Shown one piece after another: positions 36,268 through 45,209 of a stretch of DNA of 64,000 nt. Each line of letters starts with the position of its first letter. The first letter of the stretch is position 1. The notes beneath the pieces were generated by a model. The model saw only the letters and a list, made by a program, of their open reading frames with translations, was not told where the DNA came from and did not search any database. Location of the stretch: positions 186,001 through 250,000 of the forward strand of contig NZ_CP101160.1 in NCBI RefSeq assembly GCF_024298845.1, given 5' to 3'. This stretch comes from Natronosalvus amylolyticus. GTDB lineage: Archaea; Halobacteriota; Halobacteria; Halobacteriales; Natrialbaceae. Position numbers and translations under genes: made by a program.

Positions 36268-37818
36268 ATGGGACGACGACCTGACGCGGTGCCCGAACAG
36301 AAACGGACACGTAACCACCGATCGACGAACGAAAACTTCCATCGTGATGGGGCTGACGGCAGAGACGGAGTAGCGTCTACTCGAACAGACACGATGGGTC
36401 GGCGCCGACTGCTTCGAGCGAGCGCCGGGGCAGGTATCGCAGTGACCGGGGTCGCCAGTGTGGGAACCACCGCCGCCGCCGCAACGAGCGCTGGTGACGT
36501 CATCTGGACCTACGGTGAGACGGAACTCGAGTGTAGCCCACCGCCGGAGACCTTCGGGGCACCGCTGACGGTCGTCAACGGGCGGGTGTACGCGGGGACG
36601 ACCTGTGTACACATCCACGTCATCGATTCGGCCAGCGGCGAGCAGGCCCAGACGATCTACACGAACGCGACGACGAATCGTGCCCCGAGCGTCGTCAACG
36701 ATATCGTCACCTTCGCGCCGAACAATCACGAACTCAAAGCCTACGATTACCAGGAAGAAGAGATACGTTCACAACGTATCTGGGAAACCGACGTCGGCGG
36801 AACAGCAAACACGCGAGTCAGCGCCCCGACGGTCTATCAGGGCACGGTCTACACGACCAATCACGACGGCCCGCCCTACTGCCACGCCGTCGACCTCTTT
36901 ACCGGGGACGTCCTGTGGAGCTACGACGAGTACGAACTCGGCGAAGCCCCGGTCGTCGTCGACGGGATGGTGTACGCGTCCGGAAGAGGGGGTATGCTCG
37001 TCGCACTCGACGCCAAGTCGGGCGACGAAGAGTGGGTCTTCGACATCGGTGACACGAGCGAGTCAGCACCGACGGTGGCCGACGGAATCGTGTACGCCGG
37101 GAGTGAAGACGGTCACCTCTATGCAGTCGATGCATCGACGGGCGACGAGGAGTGGCGATTCGATGCAGGTGGAGCGGTCACAGCCACTCCAACGGTCGCC
37201 GACGGCGTGGTCTACGTCGGGAGCACCAGCGAGACGCTGTACGCTGTCGACGGTGCGAGCGGTGACGAGGAGTGGCGCTTCGACACCGAAGAATGGCCGC
37301 AGTCTCCGACGGTCGCCGGTGGAAGCGTCTTCGTCAGTACCCAGGGTGCGGGTCTGTTCGCGCTGGATACCGATGGAAACGAATTGTGGCACTTCGCCGA
37401 ATCGGAACTCGAGGACGACCTGTATCCCAATATGACGGCCCCTATCGTCGTCGATGGCGTGCTCTACGTGACGACGTCCGACGGCATGCAGGGCCATGTG
37501 CACGCGATCGACGCAGGCGTCGACGGCTCGAGTGTCGACTCTCGAGTCATGCTCGGAACGAACGGCCATCACGAGGCCTGGGCCGAAACGGCGGCAGTCG
37601 CAAGCAGGCCGTCGGACGCTGGTGAGGGATCGACAGGCGATGACGACGGTGCGGGTGGCGATGACTCGAGCACAGACGGCCTCACCGGAACCGGCTCCAG
37701 CGATGGTGGCGCCGATGATGGGCTTCCTGGCCCCGGTGTCGTTGGAGCGCTTGCCAGTCTCGGTGGGGTCGCGTACTGGGCCGCCAGACGGACTGATGAG
37801 GGAGAAGACGATCAATGA
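36268..37818 (+). CDS. Tat-exported PQQ-type propeller protein with PGF-CTERM-like tail
   Basis: The start at 36268 keeps the 29-nt spacing to the promoter repeat. The 42-residue extension precedes MGRRRLLRASAGAGIAVTG, a Tat signal; 36394 is the alternative start. The mature protein is a PQQ-type propeller with eight or so blades, each with VYAGS..GHLYAVDASTGDEEWRFD-like motifs. A Gly/Asp/Ser linker is followed by LPGPGVVGALASLGG..Y.AARR, a PGF-CTERM-like anchor with PGP in place of PGF. No PQQ-binding dehydrogenase residues are visible, so it is probably a binding or scaffold protein at the surface. The next gene overlaps its stop by 4 bp. Confidence 0.83.
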   Translation: MGRRPDAVPEQKRTRNHRSTNENFHRDGADGRDGVASTRTDTMGRRRLLRASAGAGIAVTGVASVGTTAAAATSAGDVIWTYGETELECSPPPETFGAPLTVVNGRVYAGTTCVHIHVIDSASGEQAQTIYTNATTNRAPSVVNDIVTFAPNNHELKAYDYQEEEIRSQRIWETDVGGTANTRVSAPTVYQGTVYTTNHDGPPYCHAVDLFTGDVLWSYDEYELGEAPVVVDGMVYASGRGGMLVALDAKSGDEEWVFDIGDTSESAPTVADGIVYAGSEDGHLYAVDASTGDEEWRFDAGGAVTATPTVADGVVYVGSTSETLYAVDGASGDEEWRFDTEEWPQSPTVAGGSVFVSTQGAGLFALDTDGNELWHFAESELEDDLYPNMTAPIVVDGVLYVTTSDGMQGHVHAIDAGVDGSSVDSRVMLGTNGHHEAWAETAAVASRPSDAGEGSTGDDDGAGGDDSSTDGLTGTGSSDGGADDGLPGPGVVGALASLGGVAYWAARRTDEGEDDQ

Positions 37819-38546
37819 CTGTCACACCGACACGACGCCAGTATCTGGCACTCGGCGGTATGGGCGTGCTTGTCGGACTCGCGGGGTGCTCGAGCGAGGG
37901 GTCCAGCGACGATAGCGGCGAAACGAGCACCGATGACGACGAACAGGGTTCCGACGAGGACGAATCGGCTTCCGGCGGAGATGACTCGTCTGGCGGGGGA
38001 GACGGATCAGACGGTGAGGATGATTCGGCAACCGATGGGGAGAATGGAGACACGTACCCGACCGAGGGCGAGCCGACTGACGCCGTCATGCGTGAGGTAC
38101 TCAACTGGACAGGGTCGTACGTCATGGATGTCGAATTCACCGGTGACCAAGCCGGTGGACTGACGCAGACGGTTCACGAGGGCGACTCACACATTGTCAT
38201 GAACGTGGGAGTGGAGGCGGAAGCGTACGAGGTCGACGGGGTGAAATACGAGGTCGCCGCCGGCCAGTGTGTAATTCGAGCGGAACCGGAGGCCACACAA
38301 CAGGCCCCCGACGTTGCTGACCCGAGCGCAGACGCACCTTCGGTCGAAGCGACGGAAATTACGACGCGCGAGGGAAAGCCGGTGTACGTTTTCGAACTTC
38401 CAGGGCCGGATGCTGGGACCTGGCACGTCAGCACGGAGACGGGCTATCCCGTCCAATTCGAGACGACGTCGTTCGTCGCGACGTTCCACTCGTGGGGCGA
38501 GACGGACCCGATTTCGCCGCCGGATATGAACTGTCAGGAAGTGTAA
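37815..38546 (+). CDS. Tat lipoprotein coupled to propeller protein
   Basis: The ATG overlaps the stop of the propeller gene (ATGA). The 243-residue product opens TRRQYLALGGMGVLVGLAGC, a Tat signal with LAGC lipobox, then a Ser/Asp/Glu linker of about 65 residues. The C-terminal domain is beta-rich: FTGDQAGGLTQTVHEGDSH and KPVYVFELPGPDAGTWHVS..TGYPVQFET. Translational coupling suggests that it works with the propeller protein at the membrane surface. No known family. Confidence 0.8.
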   Translation: MTVTPTRRQYLALGGMGVLVGLAGCSSEGSSDDSGETSTDDDEQGSDEDESASGGDDSSGGGDGSDGEDDSATDGENGDTYPTEGEPTDAVMREVLNWTGSYVMDVEFTGDQAGGLTQTVHEGDSHIVMNVGVEAEAYEVDGVKYEVAAGQCVIRAEPEATQQAPDVADPSADAPSVEATEITTREGKPVYVFELPGPDAGTWHVSTETGYPVQFETTSFVATFHSWGETDPISPPDMNCQEV

Positions 38547-38690
38547 CTTGCTGCATGCCACTATTGGCGTGGCAGCAATCACGATGGCCGAAATTTCCAG
38601 GCTTCGCCACTGGCTCACACGACCTGGCTATCACGCTTTGATGGAACCTCTCATCTATTGAGTAACTCGATCGAATTCTCTTTCGTGAAA

Positions 38691-38704
38691 CGTTTCCGGA
38701 AACG
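38691..38704. promoter_or_regulatory. 14-bp palindrome CGTTTCCGGAAACG, upstream of PolB2 operon
   Basis: Identical to the palindrome at 22446-22459. It sits in a 275-bp intergenic region and is preceded directly by TTTCGTGAAA, a related half-palindrome. A further TTCCATGAAATCCGGAAACG cluster lies close to the promoter. Together these make a dense array of TTTC/GAAA half-sites. Confidence 0.7.
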
Positions 38705-38770
38705 CTATTTTCGAACGCGAAACCAACCGACTGCGCCGTGTCGAACTCACGAAATACCCGTTCCATGAAA

Positions 38771-38796
38771 TCCGGAAACGACACGCCACGGCTTAT
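38771..38796 (+). promoter_or_regulatory. PolB2 operon promoter: TCCGGAAACGAC-N8-GCTTAT
   Basis: TCCGGAAACGAC (38771-38782), 8 nt and GCTTAT (38791-38796) match the promoter at 22543-22568 in sequence and spacing. GCTTAT is about 31 nt before the ATG at 38822, consistent with a leaderless transcript. Confidence 0.65.
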
Positions 38797-38821
38797 CAGG
38801 TAACTGGACGTATCAGTGTGT

Positions 38822-39847
38822 ATGTCGAAACAACCCATTTCGAATGGAGACGCACCACGAAGCGAACTGACGCCTGACCGGCCGACTCGAGGTGCCGACC
38901 GAAACCGAACCCTCGTCGACGGTCCGAACGCGAGTGAGGGCGACCCGTTGTTGCCGACGCTCGAGCCAGGGCTCACACTCCTGGACGTCGACGGCGGCCG
39001 CGGGGTGCCGGCGCTGCAGTCGCTCGCGCTCGATCATCTGCTCTCGAACGAGGGGCCGGCGTTCTGGGTCGACACCGACGGACACGCGACGACGACGTCG
39101 CTCGCTCGCCTGGCTCCAAGTCCCCGAGTCCTCGAGCGAATTCACGTTTCCCGTGGATTCACCGCCTACCAGCACTACGGCGCGATCTGTGATCTGCGTC
39201 GGGCGATCAATCGCACGATTCGAACGTCGGCACGCGGGCGGCCGGGTGCTCGAAGTGGGTCGTCCGGGGTTTCGATATCGAAGACGACGAAAACCGACTC
39301 GAAAGGGACTCGAGGGGACTCCCCATCCGAAACTGTCGAGGGGGCGCCACTCACGCCGTCGCTGATCGTCGTCCCCGCGCTCGATGGCCGGTATCGAAGC
39401 GAGGACTCGCTTCGCGGCGAGGACGCACACACCTTGCAGTCCCGGACGCTCGCCCAGTTGGTCGCCTACGCGAACGGGTACGACGTGCCCGTCTTGTTCA
39501 CCCGCACTGCGGACGACGAATTCTCGGCTCCACTCGAGACCGCGGCCGACTACCAGATCCGCTGTGAGCAAACTCGGATGGGGCCGCGATTCGTGGGCGA
39601 AGACTTCGAGACGCTCGTCTACCCCAGCGCCGACGGCAGGACCTACCAGACGACCATCGCCTATTGGCGACAGGTGCTCGAGGCCCGCGTTGGCGTGGGA
39701 ACGGGCACGTCGACACCGACGCCGACCGCTGGGACGCCCGATGACGGTATCGGCGTCGCGCGAACGAGCGATGGCGGGTCGGCGACGTTCACGGCGAACC
39801 CGATGCTCGATGCGTGGACTGGCGCGGCGGGCGCCGGAGGTCGATAA
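38822..39847 (+). CDS. RecA/RadA-like protein of the PolB2 operon
   Basis: The 341-residue protein (ATG at 38822, placed by the promoter; a GTG at 38816 is possible) resembles a RecA-fold ATPase with a degenerate P-loop: LLDVDGGRGVPALQ lacks the GKT/S. A Walker B-like strand SLIVVPALD and SRTLAQLVAYANGYDVPVLFTR fit the RecA core, so ATP hydrolysis may be lost. Archaeal PolB2 genes are often accompanied by such a RadA-like gene, analogous to ImuA in the bacterial damage-tolerance cassette. It is followed after 2 nt by a small helical protein, then PolB2. The Pro/Thr/Gly-rich C-terminus is poorly conserved. Confidence 0.65.
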   Translation: MSKQPISNGDAPRSELTPDRPTRGADRNRTLVDGPNASEGDPLLPTLEPGLTLLDVDGGRGVPALQSLALDHLLSNEGPAFWVDTDGHATTTSLARLAPSPRVLERIHVSRGFTAYQHYGAICDLRRAINRTIRTSARGRPGARSGSSGVSISKTTKTDSKGTRGDSPSETVEGAPLTPSLIVVPALDGRYRSEDSLRGEDAHTLQSRTLAQLVAYANGYDVPVLFTRTADDEFSAPLETAADYQIRCEQTRMGPRFVGEDFETLVYPSADGRTYQTTIAYWRQVLEARVGVGTGTSTPTPTAGTPDDGIGVARTSDGGSATFTANPMLDAWTGAAGAGGR

Positions 39848-39849
39848 CG

Positions 39850-40338
39850 ATGGGGCGAACCAACCCGACCTATCGCGACGCACTGCGGGTAATCGAATCG
39901 AACTGGGCGGACTTTCGACGGGCGCTCCGTGGCCAGGACCAACCCCTGTTCGATCAGCTGTTCAGCTACGCCTTCGAGCACGCCGACGCTGGCGGGTTGC
40001 TCAATCACCACGACCCGCTGTTGTCGGCCCTGTTCAGTATCGACCTCGAGCAGGAGTCCCGAATCGAAACGTTCGGTGACCAGCTCGAGGCGTTCGAACA
40101 CGACCTCACAGCCCACGAACGCCGGTTCGACACCTACGAGGAACGCCTCGAGACGCACGAAGACCGACTCGAGACCTGCGGGGACAAACTCGACCGGTGT
40201 GACGACCAACTCGAGGCCTACGCCGAGCGTGTCGCCGACCTCGAGGCGGCGCTCGAGGGGCTGGCAGCGGTGGAGGCCACCGCAGAGTCCCGGGCGGAAT
40301 CGACGGCCGGCTCGGACCGTGACGCGTTCGGGAACTAG
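39850..40338 (+). CDS. Small coiled-coil protein of the PolB2 operon
   Basis: The 162-residue protein starts at 39850, 2 nt after the preceding stop. A conserved-looking N-terminal helical part (PTYRDALRVIESNWADFRRAL, then HADAGGLLNHHDPLLSALFSIDLEQE) is followed by a long coiled coil (about residues 80-145; heptads such as LEAYAERVADLEAALEGL). The function is unknown; the position between the RadA-like gene and polB2 implies a partner or bridge. No catalytic motif is seen. Confidence 0.75.
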   Translation: MGRTNPTYRDALRVIESNWADFRRALRGQDQPLFDQLFSYAFEHADAGGLLNHHDPLLSALFSIDLEQESRIETFGDQLEAFEHDLTAHERRFDTYEERLETHEDRLETCGDKLDRCDDQLEAYAERVADLEAALEGLAAVEATAESRAESTAGSDRDAFGN

Positions 40339-40342
40339 CCCC

Positions 40343-42508
40343 ATGGTATTCACCATCGACTTTCTCGACGACGGCCGGGTCCTCGAGTGGGAAGCCACGA
40401 GCGACGGGCCCGTCGTGAACGAGCGGACGGGATACACTCCACGACTGTACATCGGCCCGCGTACGCCGGACGAGAACCCCGATTTCGACGTACTCGAGGC
40501 CGTGTTTGCGGACCATCCCGACGTTGCTGGAACCGAACGCGTCTCTCGTCGGCCCGGCTTTCGCCGGGAGCCGGAATCGGTCCTCGCGATAGACGTTGTC
40601 CACGTCGACCGGGTCACTTCGGTGGCTCGCCAGGCGCAGCAGGTTGCCACCGAGCCGGTCGGTGACCTCGCCTTTTTCAACGTCGATTTGTCACGAGAGT
40701 TTCACTACTGTCTCGAGACGGACACCGATCCGACGCCTGGAGACGTGCTGTCGACGCTCGAGTTGGCCGTTCCGCTGCCGGAGACGACCGGCGATGCGTA
40801 TCGTGAACTGACTGTCGACGACGAGACGGTATCGGGGTCGCCCGAACGGGTACTGGGTGCCGTCCAGTCCGCGCTCGAGGCGACCGATCCGGACGTCCTC
40901 GTCTGTTCGACGGCCGAAATCGTCCCGACGCTGTATCGAATGGCCGATGCGGCTGGTCTCGAGACCTTTACGCTTTCTCGCTGGCCGGCGGAAGGGGGTG
41001 AAGAGATTGCGTATCAACAACTCGCCGGCAACTCGACGTACGCGAGTTACGGGCAGGTCGGGCACTCACCGGCGCGGTACAACGTTCCCGGGCGGGCGAT
41101 AATCGACGAGTCGAACACGTTCTTTTACCACGAGACGAACCTCGAGGGCGTGTTAGACCTCGTTTCGCGCTCGAGAAAGCCCCTACAGGAACTCGCCTGG
41201 GCCTCAATCGGAAACGTCCTCACCGCGATTCAGATCCGTGAGGCCCACGACCGGAACGTTCTGGTACCGTGGCACTCCTGGCGACACGAGTTGCCGAAGT
41301 CGATGGCGACGCTCCACGAGGCCGACCGCGGCGGCTTCATCTTCGCTCCGGCGGTCGGTCTGCACGAGAACGTCCACGAACTCGATTTCTCGAGCCTGTA
41401 CCCGAACATCATCTGTACGCGAAACGTCTCCCCCGACGTGATCCGGTGTACCTGTCACCGCGAGCGAAGCGATGTCCCCGGCCTCGAATATGCCATCTGT
41501 GACGAGCGAGGCTACCTCGTCGACGTCCTCCAGCCGCTGATCGACGCCCGCGACGACATCAAGGCTGCAATCGGCCGGGAACGCGAGTGCGAGGAACCCG
41601 ACGGGGACCGTCTCGACGCACTCGAGGGGCGTTCGAGCGCGTTGAAGTGGATTCTCGTCGCCTGCTTCGGCTATCAGGGGTTCAACAACGCCAAGTTCGG
41701 TCGCATCGAGTGTCACGAGGCAATCAACGCGTTCGCCCGCGACATTCTACTCGAGGCAAAGACGACCCTCGAGGCCGGTGGCTGGCGGGTCGTCCACGGT
41801 ATCGTCGACTCCATCTGGGTCACGCCGGACCCGGATATCGACGAACCCGAGCGGCGGGACCTCGAGACGCTCGCGAGCGAAATTACCGAATCCGTCGGGA
41901 TTCGACTCGAGTACGAGGCACATTACGACTGGGTCGCGTTCGTCCCCCAGCGTGGGCGTGAAACCGGGGCGTTGACGAAGTATTTTGGCTCGGTCGCGGG
42001 CACGGACGAGTACAAACTTCGGGGTATCGAAGCCCGCCAGCGCTCGACACCACCGTTCGTCGAGACCGTCCAGCGCGAGTGTCTCGCGATCCTGGACGAA
42101 ACCCGGTCACCGGAAGCCGTCGTCGATCGGGTCGAGCGTGAAATCGGCCGGTTGTACGCCGGGCGGGTGGACGCGAGCCAACTCGTCGAGCGAAATCGCG
42201 TCTCGAAACCGCTCGAGAACTACAGCCAGTCGACGCGAAACGTCGCCGCCCTCGAGCGTGCCCGCGAGCAGGGACTCACGGTCCATCCCGGGCAGGATAT
42301 CGAGTACGTGGTCGTCGATGACGAGAAATCCTCGCGGGATCGTGTCGCTCTCGTCCACGAGGAGACCGAGTCGTACGACCCGTCATACTACGAGACGCTA
42401 CTCGTTCGGGCGGTCGAGAGCGTCCTTTCCCCTCTCGGTTGGGACCGAAACGACATTCGACGAGAGCTCGCCGGCACACGAGTAGTCGGTATCACGGACT
42501 GGGGGTAA
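40343..42508 (+). CDS. Family B DNA polymerase, PolB2 type
   Basis: The 721-residue protein has polymerase motif A DFSSLYPNII (about residue 348), motif B LKWILVACFGYQGFNNAKFGR (about 434) and motif C HGIVDS (about 485-490). Motif C keeps the second Asp of YGDTDS, but the first is replaced by Ile. The 3'-5' exonuclease motifs are also unrecognisable (NVD at Exo I; no N..D at Exo II). This is characteristic of archaeal PolB2, which in Sulfolobus is a damage-tolerance polymerase rather than a replicase. The start at 40343 is 4 nt after the previous stop; the frame extends upstream, but only MVFTIDFLDD fits the family. It closes a three-gene operon under a promoter shared with the Orc paralogue. 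Confidence 0.82.
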   Translation: MVFTIDFLDDGRVLEWEATSDGPVVNERTGYTPRLYIGPRTPDENPDFDVLEAVFADHPDVAGTERVSRRPGFRREPESVLAIDVVHVDRVTSVARQAQQVATEPVGDLAFFNVDLSREFHYCLETDTDPTPGDVLSTLELAVPLPETTGDAYRELTVDDETVSGSPERVLGAVQSALEATDPDVLVCSTAEIVPTLYRMADAAGLETFTLSRWPAEGGEEIAYQQLAGNSTYASYGQVGHSPARYNVPGRAIIDESNTFFYHETNLEGVLDLVSRSRKPLQELAWASIGNVLTAIQIREAHDRNVLVPWHSWRHELPKSMATLHEADRGGFIFAPAVGLHENVHELDFSSLYPNIICTRNVSPDVIRCTCHRERSDVPGLEYAICDERGYLVDVLQPLIDARDDIKAAIGRERECEEPDGDRLDALEGRSSALKWILVACFGYQGFNNAKFGRIECHEAINAFARDILLEAKTTLEAGGWRVVHGIVDSIWVTPDPDIDEPERRDLETLASEITESVGIRLEYEAHYDWVAFVPQRGRETGALTKYFGSVAGTDEYKLRGIEARQRSTPPFVETVQRECLAILDETRSPEAVVDRVEREIGRLYAGRVDASQLVERNRVSKPLENYSQSTRNVAALERAREQGLTVHPGQDIEYVVVDDEKSSRDRVALVHEETESYDPSYYETLLVRAVESVLSPLGWDRNDIRRELAGTRVVGITDWG

Positions 42509-42588
42509 CGAAATCCGCCCATAGGAGTTTGTAACTCGCTGACCCACTCGAACGCCCCCTCGTGACCGGACCGGCGGGCGATGGGCTG

Positions 42589-44001
42589 TCACGTGCTGCC
42601 CGACACCGCACGGTGGCACTGGGCAGGGGTGTCGAGCACACGAGAACTGGTGTGGCTACCAGTCGTAACTGTCCGTGACCGATACTCGAGGTCGTCATCC
42701 ACGTCGTCACCCCGCTCGGTCGCGATAATGAACCGGACCTCGAGGACGACCCCTTCGTCGGTGTGGTCTGTGATCGCGTCGTGGATGCGGTCGGTCAACT
42801 CGGGTATCTGTCCCGGATCATCGCCGGAGGCGGTGACGACGATCCGATCGACCGACCGAATTGGATAGTCGTCGTCGAGTCGTACCTCGACAGATTCGAC
42901 CTCGAGGGTCTCGTATTCGGCTTCCTCGAGTGCCGAGTCGATCTCTTCGTTTGCACTCGAGGAAAGTTGGGTCGTCTGAAAATCGAGGACGGTGATGCTC
43001 GCAAGCGGCGCAGCGAGGATGACCAGTCCGACCCCAAAGATAGCCGCGTATGTGTACGTTTGCTTGCGGGTCGGCGAGACGTCGAACAGCCCCTGTGGTC
43101 GGTACCCCGTGACCCAGAGGGTGGCGAGTGCGGCGAGGTTGATCGAAAGGACGTTGACGGCGACGAGGATCGCTGCACCCATCGCGGCCCCGTACATACC
43201 CCAGGCGACCGTGATTCCGACTGCGGCGGCGGGTGGAATGAGTGCGGCAGCGATCATCACACCGACGATAGCTTCCGAAAAGCCACGCGTTAGACTCAGT
43301 ATGCCGGCGACACCGGCACCCAGCGCGACCGCCAGCGAGAGCAGATTTGGGGAGACCCGTTCTTGCAGTTCAGCGACGACCACGATATCGACGCCCCCTG
43401 GCTCGAGGCCAGCCAGTCGACCCAGCGTGGCGAGGCCGATCGAGGCGGCGACGACGATCATGAGGCCGCTTGCCTGATAGACAAATCCGGTTCTCTTGAG
43501 GTCGTCGTCACCGGTGACGATGCCGACGTTCGCCGCGAGCGCGGGGCCGATCAACGGTGCGATGACCATCGATCCGACGACGACTGCTGGCGAATCTGCG
43601 AGCAATCCGACGGTGGCGACGACAGCACTGATGAGCAACATCGTCACGTAGATTGAGAACACCGGGGTGAGTTCGTCGGCTTTCGTCCGGAGTACCTGCC
43701 TCGAGGTTTGTGCGCCTTTCGTGCCACCCTGACTGTACTGCTCGAGCAGGTCCTCGAACTGCTGGGAGATGACGGTCTCAGCGTCGACCACGACGACGCG
43801 TGCTTCATCGCTGACTCCGGCGCGGTTCAGGCGGTCGAGGACGTGCTCGACGGCTCGTGTCGGCAGCGGAAAACGAACGACGGCGGTATAGCCCCGACCG
43901 CTCGTCTCGTCGCTAACGACGTAATCGATCCCCTCGTCTTCGAGGATGTCCAACACGGGGCCTCGAGCACCTTTGGGTACCGCGATTTCGAGATAACGCA
44001 T
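42589..44001 (-). CDS. DUF389 family membrane protein
   Basis: The start at 44001 (MRYLEIAVPKGARG) gives 470 residues. An N-terminal ACT-like domain (about residues 1-75) is followed by the DUF389/TIGR00341 core with SMVIAPLIGPALA, GFSEAIVGVMIAAALIPPAAAVGI and about six transmembrane helices. The C-terminal cytoplasmic part is acidic. Such proteins are widespread in haloarchaea; the transport or sensing function is not established. It is on the opposite strand to the PolB2 operon (convergent) and in the same orientation as the Usp gene upstream, 138 bp away. Confidence 0.87.
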   Translation of the reverse strand: MRYLEIAVPKGARGPVLDILEDEGIDYVVSDETSGRGYTAVVRFPLPTRAVEHVLDRLNRAGVSDEARVVVVDAETVISQQFEDLLEQYSQGGTKGAQTSRQVLRTKADELTPVFSIYVTMLLISAVVATVGLLADSPAVVVGSMVIAPLIGPALAANVGIVTGDDDLKRTGFVYQASGLMIVVAASIGLATLGRLAGLEPGGVDIVVVAELQERVSPNLLSLAVALGAGVAGILSLTRGFSEAIVGVMIAAALIPPAAAVGITVAWGMYGAAMGAAILVAVNVLSINLAALATLWVTGYRPQGLFDVSPTRKQTYTYAAIFGVGLVILAAPLASITVLDFQTTQLSSSANEEIDSALEEAEYETLEVESVEVRLDDDYPIRSVDRIVVTASGDDPGQIPELTDRIHDAITDHTDEGVVLEVRFIIATERGDDVDDDLEYRSRTVTTGSHTSSRVLDTPAQCHRAVSGST

Positions 44002-44139
44002 GTAGTTGTCCGCCCACGTCTGAGAGTAAATGTATGGGGGCGGCGAACGGATGGGTCCGCCCCATCCTGTTGCTGGCACCGTCGGAGCCCACAGAGTGGA
44101 TGGAGGGGTCGTTGACGGACGTTTCGTGCTGGCCAGGGC

Positions 44140-44886
44140 CTATTCGTCGGTAGCTGGCTCGTCCGTTTCCAGATACTCGCCACGAACGATGATGACTGGA
44201 TCGACCGACCGCCTGGCGATCCGTTCGGCTCGGTCCCGGAAAATCATTCGCCGTATAGAGGGTCTGCTTTCGCCGACGACGAGCAGGTCGTGGTCTGTTG
44301 CCGCCTCGAGGATAGCGTCGGTTGGCTTGCCATCGACGACGGTTGTGTGGATTCGATCCCGTTCGATCCCGTGCGCCTCGAGAACCGAGGCTCCAACCTC
44401 GAGCGCGGTTTCCCCTCGCTTGCGTCCTGATTCACTCGATGCGACGTGATAGAGCGTGACGTCGATGTCGGTGTCGGTGAGAACCGTTGCGACCAGTTGG
44501 GCAACGTGCTCGACGTTGACGTCACCACGGATGGCGACGAGCATCGTCTCGAGAACCGGCGCGGGATTCGGTAGCAGGACCGAATCGCAGGCGGTCTCGA
44601 GGGCGACGCGTTCGAACGTTTTGAACCGGTCGTGAGTGAACACGAGGCGCGTACTAACGGCACAACCGGCGCTTTCGAACGCCTCACGGCGCTCCTCCAG
44701 TTCTGCCCGTGCCCGTTCTTCGTGGGCCGACTGTGCCTGCTGGGGTGACGTTTGGTCGGGAATCTCGTGATACCCGAGCAGGACGACCGGTATCGAGGCG
44801 AGCGCGTCGATTACCGTCGTCGGGATTGACGCAGCGCCAAGGACATCAATGGGGACGAGGATTCGGTGATCGTGACGTTCACTCAT
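44140..44886 (-). CDS. Universal stress protein (UspA family), two-domain
   Basis: The 248-residue protein begins with ILVPID and holds two Usp-like folds. The second (about 140-235) has LYHVASSE, HTTVVDGKPTDAILEAA and VVGESRPSIRRMIFRD, followed by VDPVIIV, the usual ATP-binding loop region with GE/S instead of the classic G-2x-G-9x-G(S/T). ATP binding is therefore likely but not certain. Its neighbour is DUF389, with which haloarchaeal Usp proteins often cluster. The role is presumably stress signalling. Confidence 0.82.
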   Translation of the reverse strand: MSERHDHRILVPIDVLGAASIPTTVIDALASIPVVLLGYHEIPDQTSPQQAQSAHEERARAELEERREAFESAGCAVSTRLVFTHDRFKTFERVALETACDSVLLPNPAPVLETMLVAIRGDVNVEHVAQLVATVLTDTDIDVTLYHVASSESGRKRGETALEVGASVLEAHGIERDRIHTTVVDGKPTDAILEAATDHDLLVVGESRPSIRRMIFRDRAERIARRSVDPVIIVRGEYLETDEPATDE

Positions 44887-45209
44887 TGTGTACCGTCCAT
44901 GATAGCTGGTAGCGGCAGTACACCGACGACAGCAATTATACTTTGGGGGTAAGCGTTGGCTACCGTCAAGATTGGACGGGGTACTGAGTTACTTCCCAAT
45001 CCTGCACTTGTGAGAAATCATGCGGATGTGTTCGATTACACTCCCGGGTCGACGGTTGGGAGGGTACTGAAGCGAGTTTTGTGGGGGCGGATTGGTGCGT
45101 GTGGATGCAAACTGTGACAGGACAGGCGTGGCGTGAAAGAGTGCTGTAAGCGTCCTCTTCTGGCCTCGTCGTACTGGGTGTATTTTTTGGCCCCGCTCGT
45201 ATACCCGGT
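44887..45209 (+). promoter_or_regulatory. Intergenic region with TATA for SagB-type gene
   Basis: The 323-bp region between two divergent genes holds no ORF that I would support. A TATA-like TATTTTTT at 45181-45188 is about 29 nt before the ATG at 45210, consistent with a leaderless transcript. AATTATAC at 44935-44942 could serve the Usp gene on the other strand. Confidence 0.45.

Noticed and set aside
34087-37818. Claim that the propeller proteins are PQQ-dependent dehydrogenases
   Set aside because: The blades resemble PQQ-type repeats, but no cofactor-binding or catalytic residues of quinoprotein dehydrogenases are visible, so only the fold is claimed.
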